Part shown: piece by piece, positions 21,399 through 27,745 of the stretch | How the letters are laid out: every line of letters starts with the position of its first letter | Numbering within the stretch: the first letter of the stretch is position 1 | NCBI GenBank assembly: GCA_964615145.1 | Contig: CAZTOP010000016.1 | Coordinates: 1-54,440 of the forward strand | From: CAIVPM01 sp964615145 | GTDB lineage: Bacteria > Bacteroidota > Bacteroidia > Chitinophagales > Chitinophagaceae | Length of the DNA: 54,440 bases | Direction: 5' to 3' | Program-made: the position numbers and the translations under genes | Notes under the pieces: generated by a model | The model's database searches: none | What the model was told of the DNA's origin: nothing | What the model saw: the letters and a program-made list of their open reading frames with translations, nothing else

Positions 21399-21429
21399 CC
21401 GTTTCAAATTTTTGAAGCGGTTTTTTTTT
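21399..21429 (+). terminator. Terminator of the sigma factor gene
   Basis: Stem arms CCGTTTCAAA (21399-21408) and TTTGAAGCGG (21411-21420), pairing with one G-U, followed by nine T residues. It lies 25 bp after the sigma factor stop. Confidence 0.85.
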
Positions 21430-21476
21430 ATTGAGCATAATGAATGCTAGAATCTGATGATCAATATTACAATTGC

Positions 21477-21504
21477 AAAAAAAAAGCACCTCGAGAAGAG
21501 ATGC
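21477..21504 (-). terminator. Stranded original terminator of tRNA-Arg (left of island)
   Basis: On the minus strand this reads GCATCTC-TTCTC-GAGGTGC followed by nine T residues. The stem is fully paired there through a U-G wobble, but has a C-A mismatch on the plus strand, so it is built to work on minus-strand transcripts. No minus-strand gene ends here now. Joined across the island at the GTGACC core, it would sit seven bases after the tRNA-Arg 3' end. I infer that it was that tRNA's terminator before integration. Confidence 0.75.
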
Positions 21505-21511
21505 TTTTTTT

Positions 21512-21517
21512 GTGACC
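21512..21517. other. Left attachment core (attL)
   Basis: GTGACC, identical to 36208-36213. On the chromosomal side is the seven-T run of the displaced tRNA terminator; on the element side the sequence changes to element DNA. A core this short is expected for serine recombinases, which exchange at a central dinucleotide. Confidence 0.75.
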
Positions 21518-21640
21518 CCAATAGTACAGTTTTCAAACCAATTAGTCGAGAAATTCAAGAAAATATATGAATTAAAGGCAGTTATACCAGTTAAACTACT
21601 TGAACCTATTGCCCTGCCTAAACATCTGAAAGTAGCGTAG
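21512..21640 (+). other. Displaced C-terminal coding segment of the island recombinase
   Basis: Open frame GTG ACC CCA ... GCG TAG, in phase with the recombinase frame if the two GTGACC cores are joined as in an excised circle. The 40 codons after the core encode a protein-like tail (starting PIVQFSNQLVEKF, ending LPKHLKVA) rich in K, L, V and E and compatible with a short helix. A hairpin (AGTAGC at 21631-21636, GCTACT at 21640-21645) spans its stop codon. In the integrated state it has no start codon of its own in this phase and is presumably silent. Inference from frame continuity; homologue C-termini would settle it. Confidence 0.7.
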
Positions 21641-21710
21641 CTACTGTATTTATACTCCCTTACAGGCTTCTAACCAAGACCTGACCGAATACAGGGGAAG
21701 TTTTTCTTTG

Positions 21711-21739
21711 CTTCTTTCTTTTTGCAAAAAAGAAAGAAG
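21711..21739 (-). terminator. Hairpin downstream of the 63-aa gene
   Basis: 13-bp arms CTTCTTTCTTTTT and AAAAAGAAAGAAG around a three-base loop, 19 bp after the stop of the minus-strand gene at 21758. It is strongly purine/pyrimidine skewed, with no long T run beyond the stem on the minus strand, so terminator function is tentative. Confidence 0.5.
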
Positions 21740-21757
21740 TTAAACCCAAAACCCAAA

Positions 21758-21949
21758 TTAATACAACAACACCTGCCTAACAGAGTGAATGCACAAACCT
21801 GTGTATTGGCAAAACTCCTCTATTGTTACAAGCTGGTGGTTCTCCTTAGAGAACTTCTTTTTAATCTGCCTAATAAGGCTGCGACCGTACCTTTCACTTC
21901 TTCCGGTAACAACCTGAACATCTTTAGGGTAAATACATAGTCTCTCCAT
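21758..21949 (-). CDS. Conserved small Bacteroidota protein, possible DNA-binding
   Basis: 63 aa. The sequence pattern MERLCIYPKDVQVVTGRSERYGRSL followed by a short helical second half (TIEEFCQYTGLCIHSVRQVL) is one I recognise as a small conserved Bacteroidota protein often seen in integrated elements; it has no established function. The second half could be a helix-turn-helix-like unit. It sits near the left end of the island, opposite in direction to the thermonuclease gene. The recognition is from memory of the family, not from a search. Confidence 0.6.
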   Translation of the reverse strand: MERLCIYPKDVQVVTGRSERYGRSLIRQIKKKFSKENHQLVTIEEFCQYTGLCIHSVRQVLLY

Positions 21950-22130
21950 CTTATTTATTGCATTTGATACTTTATCTGTACTTCATCCATACTGTTGGTA
22001 TAGCGAAGCTGTACAAAAATACTAAAGAATTTAACAGGAATAATATGCAAGGGGCGGCAAAATCGGCACAGATGGCAAGCTGAAAAGGCTGTGTTGATTT
22101 ATGGCTTTAAAGCTGAGATAGTTTTGATGT

Positions 22131-22649
22131 ATGAAGGCAAAAGTTACCCTTATTTCAATAGTGTTTGCGATGTGTTTTTTAGCACAGAGCAGAGCACAAC
22201 AAACCGCAAGGGTTGTTAGGGTGAAAGATGGAGATACTTATGTTTTCAAAACTGGTAACAGGTCTTTTACTGTAAGGCTAAATAAGATTGATGCACCTGA
22301 ACTAAAACAAAACGGTGGATATGGTGCTTATCAGTTTGTAAGTTCTTTAATCATTGGAAAAATGGTAGTGTATGACAGCACAGGAAAAGATTTGTATGGC
22401 AGGGTGCTGGTTAGTGCAAAGCTCAATGGCTTGCGACTGGATAGTATTATTATCCGTAATGGTTGGGCTTGGCATTATGTGTACTATGACAGGGAAGCAA
22501 TGCTTGATACAATGATGCAGCAAGCCATTGGCGACAAATTAGGAATATGGGCTTGCGGAACTATAAAAGTATGCCCTCCGTCGCTCTGGAGAGGCTATAA
22601 CAGCCGAAACAGAGCTAAGTATTGTAAAGGATGTAATCGTATTTATTAA
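22131..22649 (+). CDS. Secreted thermonuclease (SNase-like) family protein
   Basis: 172 aa with a signal peptide (residues 1-22, ending SRAQQ). The SNase OB-fold follows: VVRVKDGDTYVF, then the active-site region FTVRLNKIDAPEL (Arg and the Ca2+-binding Asp) and KDLYGRVLV, which carries the second catalytic Arg. The Glu of the canonical triad is expected between these, in the KQNGGYGAYQF stretch, but I cannot place it with certainty. A short Cys-rich tail (CPPSLWRGYNSRNRAKYCKGC) is seen in other mobile-element SNases. It is predicted to degrade DNA or RNA outside the cytoplasm. It is followed 19 bp later by the 249-aa gene, likely the same operon. Confidence 0.88.
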   Translation: MKAKVTLISIVFAMCFLAQSRAQQTARVVRVKDGDTYVFKTGNRSFTVRLNKIDAPELKQNGGYGAYQFVSSLIIGKMVVYDSTGKDLYGRVLVSAKLNGLRLDSIIIRNGWAWHYVYYDREAMLDTMMQQAIGDKLGIWACGTIKVCPPSLWRGYNSRNRAKYCKGCNRIY

Positions 22650-22668
22650 CCCAATAAATTTTATAACA

Positions 22669-23418
22669 ATGGCTAAATTAAATGGCATTTTAAAAATTGA
22701 AGGAACATTACAGGATATGACCTTCTACAAAAGTCAGGATGGTTATTTGGTTCGTACCAAAGGCGGTGTAAGTGGTGATAGAATTGCAAATGACCCAGCT
22801 TTTGCCAGGACTAAAGAAAATGGTTCTGAATTTGGCTCTGCTGCTACAGCAGGCAAAGTATTAAGGGATGCAATCAGAAACATGGTTTCTTCTGCATCAG
22901 ACAACCGTGTTACTGCAAGGGTAACACAAATTATGACACAGATTAAAAACCTTGACACTACAAGTGTAAGAGGTGAAAGGTCTGTTGATGTTGGTATTGC
23001 TACTCCCGAAGGGCAAGCGTTATTGAAAAATTTCAATTTCAATGACAAAGCAATTTTGGGAGCTGTGCTTTACAAACCTTACACAGTAACAACTGCAACA
23101 GGTGTAGTAAGCATTGCAAACCTTGTTCCTATCAATGATATTGCTGCACCATCAGGAACTACCCATTTAACAATAAAAAGTGCTTTTTCAATTATTGACT
23201 TTAATTTGGGTACAAGTGAAACACAGTACAGTAATGAAGTAAACCTACCTTATGATGGAACTTCGGGTGCTGTAACCCTTACCCCTGCTGCTGTACCGAC
23301 AGGTACAGGCACAAAGCTTTACTTCCTTCAAGTAGAGTTTTTCCAAGAGGTAAACTCTGTTCAATACTCATTAAATAATGGTGCATACAATGCCCTTGCA
23401 ATAATTGAGGTAGCGTAA
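22669..23418 (+). CDS. Conserved Bacteroidota protein of unknown function
   Basis: 249 aa, no signal peptide and no transmembrane segment. The N-terminal ~70 residues (MAKLNGILKIEGTLQDMTF, KGGVSGDRI, FARTKENGSEFGSA) are of a type I recognise from hypothetical proteins in Chitinophagaceae and relatives. The second half is beta-rich with Thr/Ser/Val strands. The first segment, with RIANDPAFARTRENG-like wording, recurs in such proteins, but no function is known to me. It is 19 bp downstream of the SNase gene and followed by a strong terminator, so the pair forms one transcription unit. Confidence 0.75.
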   Translation: MAKLNGILKIEGTLQDMTFYKSQDGYLVRTKGGVSGDRIANDPAFARTKENGSEFGSAATAGKVLRDAIRNMVSSASDNRVTARVTQIMTQIKNLDTTSVRGERSVDVGIATPEGQALLKNFNFNDKAILGAVLYKPYTVTTATGVVSIANLVPINDIAAPSGTTHLTIKSAFSIIDFNLGTSETQYSNEVNLPYDGTSGAVTLTPAAVPTGTGTKLYFLQVEFFQEVNSVQYSLNNGAYNALAIIEVA

Positions 23419-23438
23419 TATTAAAAATGCTTTTGCTC

Positions 23439-23470
23439 AAAAGCCTTCTCATTATTGGGAAGGCTTTTTT
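23439..23470 (+). terminator. Terminator of the SNase / 249-aa operon
   Basis: Perfect 10-bp arms AAAAGCCTTC (23439-23448) and GAAGGCTTTT (23459-23468) with a T run. It lies 20 bp after the stop of the 249-aa gene. Confidence 0.85.
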
Positions 23471-23497
23471 ATTAGCTGCAAAGCCCCTAAAAGGGCA

Positions 23498-23665
23498 ATG
23501 CAGATAACCAACGGCGACCTGATGGCGAACAATGAAGATACCAGCCAGATGAACCAATACAGAAAACCCGAGAACCACGATAACGATAATAAACTGGACG
23601 CCTGCCAAGATGCTTACCGAAAACCCAAGATGGTAAAGAAGGAACTGCACCCAATGAAAGGCTGA
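23498..23665 (+). CDS. Possible small hydrophilic ORF (55 aa)
   Basis: ATG at 23498 preceded by AAAAGGG, then 55 codons encoding a strongly hydrophilic peptide (MQITNGDLMANNEDTSQ ... KKELHPMKG). It lies just after the operon terminator and has no visible promoter. Its composition may simply reflect the purine-rich plus strand here, as in the non-coding block at 24.8-25.8 kb. No family recognised. The rest of 23419-23964 holds the terminator and the first paired-hairpin element, otherwise nothing I can support. Confidence 0.25.
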   Translation: MQITNGDLMANNEDTSQMNQYRKPENHDNDNKLDACQDAYRKPKMVKKELHPMKG

Positions 23666-23757
23666 AAGGACAAACTGCCAAACGGCGACTGGTGATAATA
23701 CGAAGCTGCTTTTGCATAATGTGAATTTTTTATAAGCTTCTCACCAGCGAAGGCAGA

Positions 23758-23837
23758 AAAAAAACCAAAAGGAAACGGAATAAAAGATGGCTTTGTGTGC
23801 CGGGTCTGTGTTTATGCCGTAGTCTTTTGGTTTTTTT
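23758..23837. ncRNA. Paired-hairpin element, copy 1 (candidate structured RNA)
   Basis: 80-nt element. Outer arms AAAAAAACCAAAAG (23758-23771) and CTTTTGGTTTTTTT (23824-23837) pair perfectly over 14 bp. Inside is a second stem, ACGGAATAAA (23775-23784) with TTTATGCCGT (23811-23820), with one A-G mismatch. The interior is nearly the same as in copy 2 (24386-24463), whereas the outer arm sequence differs and remains paired. The strand is undetermined because the A-rich/T-rich arms would act as a terminator on either strand. Confidence 0.6.
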
Positions 23838-23935
23838 AGTCAGGTCGGTGCGGTGGGCTGCCGTAGCTATTTTTGCTGTATAAAAAACACATGGGCAAAA
23901 GATGTATTGATATTAAAGGGTCGTGCAGTTGAACA

Positions 23936-23962
23936 AAAAAGCGGACATTGCTGCCCGCCCTT
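23936..23962 (-). terminator. Weak terminator after the DUF6876 gene
   Basis: On the minus strand a short GCGG/CCGC stem is followed by six T residues, just beyond the stop of the minus-strand gene at 23965. The stem is only four perfect pairs, plus possible A-T extension around a GG bulge. Confidence 0.4.
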
Positions 23963-23964
23963 TT

Positions 23965-24315
23965 TCAATATTCTTTTGGTAGCATAATGCAGCCATCAAC
24001 AAGCCATAATGTGGCTACATCATAAGGAAAATCGCTAAAGGGTATTTCCTGACCTGTAATCCTGTTCTTGTTTCCATCGGTGCAAAGGATAGTGAAAACA
24101 TTATCCTTCACCCTCTTTAAATCCCAAACCTGAAAGCGTTCAAGATTAATTTCCTTGTGGCACTGGTGGCTAACAATTAAATCAATCAGCCAATATGCAC
24201 TGCATGTTTCAGCCAAGTCTTTCACTCCATCTGTGTAAAGAATTAATGAGGGCTTTTGCACATAGAAGTTTTCTGAACCGTTGCTGCTTCCGAAATAATC
24301 ATTTGCATTTTTCAT
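23965..24315 (-). CDS. DUF6876 family protein
   Basis: 116 aa, cytosolic. The pattern LILYTDGVKDLAETCSAYWLIDLIVSHQ, then FQVWDLKR, CTDGNKNRITGQEIPFSDFP and a C-terminal LWLVDGCIMLPKEY matches the DUF6876 family as I know it. These are small proteins of unknown function frequent in Bacteroidota plasmids and integrated elements. It is flanked on both sides by the two paired-hairpin elements. The start ATG at 24315 gives the family's usual length. Confidence 0.7.
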   Translation of the reverse strand: MKNANDYFGSSNGSENFYVQKPSLILYTDGVKDLAETCSAYWLIDLIVSHQCHKEINLERFQVWDLKRVKDNVFTILCTDGNKNRITGQEIPFSDFPYDVATLWLVDGCIMLPKEY

Positions 24316-24385
24316 TGTAAATAAAATTTAATTTTTAAAAGAAAAAAGGAAAAAAAAGAAAGCAGATACAACAGGCGGCGTGGCT

Positions 24386-24463
24386 AAAAAAACAAGGAGG
24401 AACGGAATAAAAGATAGGCTTGAGCGTTGGCATTGTGTTTATGCCGTAGTTCCTTGTTTTTTT
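24386..24463. ncRNA. Paired-hairpin element, copy 2 (candidate structured RNA)
   Basis: 78-nt element. Outer arms AAAAAAACAAGGA (24386-24398) and TCCTTGTTTTTTT (24451-24463) pair perfectly over 13 bp. The inner stem ACGGAATAAA (24402-24411) with TTTATGCCGT (24438-24447) is identical to that of copy 1. Between the 24316 and 24562 gene ends there is nothing else. On the minus strand it lies between the 79-aa gene and the DUF6876 gene. Confidence 0.6.
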
Positions 24464-24562
24464 TAAAGCGTGGGTTTGTGCCAGCCGACTAACTTGCTGA
24501 TTTTTTTTGATTGCTTTTAAAAGAAAACTGACGTTAATGGCAGACTAAGAAGCAGAATAAAA

Positions 24563-24802
24563 TCAAGCATTCAACTTGCCCGATTTTTTAAGAATGTATT
24601 GCTGATATTTTTTAACTACCCTGCAATTTTTAGAAAGCATTGCTACTTCAACATCCAATACCTGATTATGGGGAAAATATGACCTTGCTTTTTCTTCCAT
24701 GTAGTTCTGTGCTAAGTCAATATTTGTTTGGTTCAAAAAACGAATGCCTGATACTGGCTTTCTTTTGTTCTTAATCAATATCGTAATCCTGTAATAAGGC
24801 AA
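24563..24802 (-). CDS. Small conserved mobile-element protein (79 aa)
   Basis: 79 aa, basic, without membrane segments. MPYYRITILIKNKRKPVSGIRFLNQ at the start and DVEVAMLSKNCRVVKKY near the end are of a type I associate with small hypothetical proteins of Bacteroidota integrated elements. The fold looks like alternating beta strand and helix. No function is known to me. Upstream on the same strand a frame ending at 24771 overlaps its start and may be the remnant of another gene. Confidence 0.55.
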   Translation of the reverse strand: MPYYRITILIKNKRKPVSGIRFLNQTNIDLAQNYMEEKARSYFPHNQVLDVEVAMLSKNCRVVKKYQQYILKKSGKLNA

Positions 24803-24839
24803 TGCTAATCATTTTAGCAAATGTACTATTGATGAATTG

Positions 24840-25788
24840 AAACGGAATGTAGATTTTAAAACGTTCTTCTGTGCGTTGGCAAAAAGGTAATACAGCCTTG
24901 AGCCAAAAGAAGCATAGCCGTGTGGCACACTTGACCACACTGTAGCGTGGGTGGCGAGCCGCCATAAGGCACTGGAGAGAGGAACGAACGGAAGTGCCTG
25001 CGAGCACCCATGAGGGGGCAGCAGTAAAGTAGCAGCCCCTTTTCAGGGCAATGTAAAAGAAGCAGAGCTAAGGGGCTGCTACGATGCTGCCTCCATAGGA
25101 AGCCGCCGCAGTAAATTTCCCGGCAGGGTACGGAGGCGGCTGAACTATGCAAGTGAACCTTAGCGATGCTTTGCGAAATGGAGGTACGACATGAGCAATT
25201 AGCAGCCGCAAGGTGAACGCAGCCGAAATGGGTACGCAAGGCGAGCCAAATAATGGGCAGCGGGTGGACTGAACGCTACTGAAGTGAATGAATGACGTAG
25301 TGAAGCGTAATGAAACCCAGTGAGTATTGTAGGGATGGCTTGCGGAAATGCAGGTGCATACTTTCTTATCAGGCTATGTGGGTTGGAAAGGATGCCCTGC
25401 CTTGCAGCAAATGGGCAGGCTACGAACGAGGTGTAATGAAGCGGAACGAAGGAAGTAATGAACGAAGTGGCGTGAAGGACACAGTAGCTGCCGTGACGAA
25501 TGCCGCATGAGCTGCAAGAAGTGTGACAAACTGCGTAGCGTAGCGAAGCACCCGAAGGGCAATGCAGGTGCAGCAATACCATAAAAGTTTATAAACAGAT
25601 TTTATTGCTGCTGCTGCATTGGTTTGGCACATCTGCTTGCCGAATAGGCATGAGGAACACCTTATTACCTTGCAGCGTGGGTTGTCGGGCAGGCTCTGTG
25701 CGTTGGGGAAATGCTCAATAGAAAACCAACCGTACAAGTGAGTGACACAACAGAAGCTGAATAACGATATGCAGTTTGTCAACCAAAA
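24840..25788. other. GC-rich structured non-coding block (~0.95 kb)
   Basis: Markedly richer in G and C than the surroundings and without a convincing gene on either strand. It is dense in inverted repeats: GTGTGG/CCACAC at 24920/24935, TGGCG/CGCCA at 24952/24960, GGCACT/AGTGCC at 24968/24993, a perfect 13-bp pair at 25029/25070, AGCCGCC/GGCGGCT at 25101/25135 and GCAGCAATA/TATTGCTGC at 25570/25603. The plus strand is purine-rich, with repeated GAANGNAGTG-like wording around 25280-25310 and 25430-25480. Candidates are a large structured RNA, a transfer origin or a decayed insertion. 25789-26008 shows nothing further. Confidence 0.6.
25029..25082. repeat. Perfect 13-bp inverted repeat
   Basis: GTAGCAGCCCCTT at 25029-25041 and AAGGGGCTGCTAC at 25070-25082, separated by 28 bases. 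It is the strongest hairpin of the GC-rich block and lacks a T run, so it is unlikely to be a simple terminator. Confidence 0.8.
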
Positions 25789-26008
25789 TCAATGACTAAG
25801 CGAAAGCATGAAAATCATAAATCCGAAGAAGCAAAAAAATAAAATTATCTGCCACCAATGAAAAATCTTTGTGTGGTTTGAAGAAAAAGCCATTGAAAGC
25901 AAGCAAGACAAGCTATATCTTACATTGCGTTCAAATCTTTGTAATAATGTATATTTTTTCCTAAGACCCATTATTTGGTTGAAAAAAACGACAGGATAAC
26001 CGGTACAA

Positions 26009-26197
26009 TCATTTATCCTTTTTCTTTTGGTCTTTTGGAGTAATAGACCAATAATTCTCACTTTCCTTTATTGAATAATTATCAGTTAAATTAATATTAT
26101 TTGAAGCCGCTAATCTTTGCTCTATAGGTATAGAAAGATATGGAAAAGAGTTTTCCGCTCTTGATTTTTGCTTTTTATGTATAACCTTGTTTTTCAT
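26009..26197 (-). CDS. Small hydrophilic protein, last gene of the defence operon
   Basis: 62 aa, Lys/Asn/Ser-rich, no membrane segment, ending in a basic tail (TPKDQKKKDK). I recognise no family. The case for a real gene is positional: its ATG (26197-26195) overlaps the kinase stop by four bases in an ATGA arrangement, which usually means translational coupling. It completes the mod-res-155aa-kinase transcription unit. A toxin, antitoxin or kinase-substrate role is possible but nothing in the sequence shows it. Confidence 0.55.
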   Translation of the reverse strand: MKNKVIHKKQKSRAENSFPYLSIPIEQRLAASNNINLTDNYSIKESENYWSITPKDQKKKDK

Positions 26198-27246
26198 TCG
26201 AGAGAAAGTAGTATATCTTGTACTTCTTTGTTAACGTCTTTCAAGGGGATATTATTTTTACAGCCTGTAGATACTTTAGTCGTGTTACCGCTGGAAAAAA
26301 CCGTCTTTTGTGTGTCAATGGCAAATATGCTGCCAGCCCACGTTAAAGATACAACAAATCTCCTATCTGCATCCTCTAAAGTCCAGGTGTCATTATTGGC
26401 AAGTCTGACAAATTTCCAATCAAGTAATTGGGCTATAGGACTAAGGTCATTTATCAACTCTAAAACTGTTTGATGACGGTCTGTTTGATTGACACTAAGT
26501 GCTTTATTTATAACCTTACGTAATGATTTTGGTATATGAGGGAAATACATATTTCTATTAGGAAAAGTTCCACCGCAGATTGCAGCAATATATGCTGGCT
26601 GGTCAGGATATTGACCTACTTGTTGATAATAATATTGATTACCATTACACATTCTGTATAATGTTAAACCAGCATTGTATATGTCATATAACATGCTATG
26701 ATGGGTTTGTGAAAAGGTTTCTGGGGGAATTTGTCTTGGATATACTTTATCAGTTGAAGATAAGCCAAGTGCATTCATATTTTTAGCCAAACCAAAGTCA
26801 GAAATTAAGGCTTCATCTGAATTAGATATTAAAATATTATCTGGTTTTACATCAAAGTGAATTAATTTCTTTACATGAATATTATGCAGACCTGAAAGAA
26901 ATTGAGTAGCATAGCGAAGAATCTCTCGTACAGTTAAAAAACGAGTATCAATCAACGTTTTCAAAGAACCATTTTTATAAAAGGGCATGGCTAAATAAAT
27001 ATGGTCTGAATCTTCACAAGCATATTTAATTTGAACTACGTGCTGGTGTTCTGAATCGTAAAGACGCTTGGCTTCAGTGTAAAACTCTGCTGGATTAGGA
27101 ATTTTATTCTTTTCAATTTTCTTAATGACAAGTTCTGCATCAAGTTGTTTGTCGTGTGCTAAGTATACAGTTGAATTTCTGCCTTGATGTCCAATTTCTT
27201 TTATTGGCTCAAAATCAAGAGTAGCCTTTGTAATTCCAAAACTCAT
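26194..27246 (-). CDS. Hanks-type serine/threonine protein kinase with C-terminal extension
   Basis: 350 aa, no transmembrane segment. The kinase domain (about 13-272) has the glycine-rich loop IGHQGRNSTVYLA, Lys42 (ELVIKKIE), the catalytic loop HFDVKPDN with Asp132, Lys134 and Asn137 (HFD in place of HRD) and DFG at 150-152, so it should be active. The last ~78 residues (from DWKFVRLANNDTWTL) form a separate beta-rich domain I cannot name. It starts two bases after the stop of the 155-aa gene and overlaps the 62-aa gene by ATGA. Cytosolic kinases in defence islands (for example Stk2, and PglW in Pgl/BREX) act in phage defence; the same role here is inferred from context only. Confidence 0.9.
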   Translation of the reverse strand: MSFGITKATLDFEPIKEIGHQGRNSTVYLAHDKQLDAELVIKKIEKNKIPNPAEFYTEAKRLYDSEHQHVVQIKYACEDSDHIYLAMPFYKNGSLKTLIDTRFLTVREILRYATQFLSGLHNIHVKKLIHFDVKPDNILISNSDEALISDFGLAKNMNALGLSSTDKVYPRQIPPETFSQTHHSMLYDIYNAGLTLYRMCNGNQYYYQQVGQYPDQPAYIAAICGGTFPNRNMYFPHIPKSLRKVINKALSVNQTDRHQTVLELINDLSPIAQLLDWKFVRLANNDTWTLEDADRRFVVSLTWAGSIFAIDTQKTVFSSGNTTKVSTGCKNNIPLKDVNKEVQDILLSLE

Positions 27247-27248
27247 AA

Positions 27249-27716
27249 TTATAGATTTAATGCTGCTAAGCCAACTAAGATTGCTTCTTTTTCGTTTTGA
27301 TTATACTTTATTTCCGGGTCGAAAATTTCGTGTGTAATCTCTCCAGAAATTATTTTCTTGAAATTATCTCTTTGAATCCCTAATCTTGATGAAATATTAG
27401 AAATCTGACCAGTCATATACTTTTCAATTGATGAACTTGATAAAACCTCTTGCAATATAGCTTCATAAGAAATCCTTTCAATGCTAATGCTTTGAGCTAC
27501 CGATTCGGCGATTCTAATACCTGCTCTATTAACACTAAATTCAAAAATTATATCCTTAAATGTTTTCCTAATGAAATTGAGTTTTTCTGGAAAACTTAAT
27601 GAAACTGGTATCATCAAGTAAGACAAAGATGTGAGTGAATAAAGATTTTCATCGGTTTTTTGTAATACAGCATAATATATTTCGTTGTTGTTTGCTCTTA
27701 TTCCTAAAGAAGTCAT
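27249..27716 (-). CDS. Unknown protein, possibly RNase H/RuvC-like fold
   Basis: 155 aa, cytosolic. The order of predicted elements resembles the RNase H/RuvC fold: an initial strand pair (SLGIRANNNEIYYAVLQ), a long helix (KLNFIRKTFKDIIFEF), a strand (RAGIRIAES), helices, and a C-terminal acidic helix (NEKEAILVGLAAL) where RuvC-like enzymes carry a catalytic acid. However, the first-strand aspartate expected in an active nuclease is absent (GIRANN). It may therefore be a non-catalytic nucleic-acid-binding or sensor protein. It begins 29 bp after res and ends two bases before the kinase start, so it is firmly within the operon. The fold is a weak inference. Confidence 0.7.
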   Translation of the reverse strand: MTSLGIRANNNEIYYAVLQKTDENLYSLTSLSYLMIPVSLSFPEKLNFIRKTFKDIIFEFSVNRAGIRIAESVAQSISIERISYEAILQEVLSSSSIEKYMTGQISNISSRLGIQRDNFKKIISGEITHEIFDPEIKYNQNEKEAILVGLAALNL

Positions 27717-27745
27717 ATTGCTGAATATTTAAAGTTTTATGTACA

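Noticed and set aside
24856..25782. Minus-strand ORFs of 120-127 codons in the GC-rich block (24856-25239, 25199-25582, 25420-25782)
   Set aside because: Compositions are Cys/Ser/His/Leu-rich without motifs, the frames overlap each other, and openness follows from purine bias on the plus strand. Treated as non-coding.
25789..26061. 90-codon minus-strand ORF with a hydrophobic C-terminus
   Set aside because: It needs a GTG start inside the better-supported 62-aa gene in another frame, and it has no family resemblance. The AAAGGAAA upstream is suggestive but not enough.
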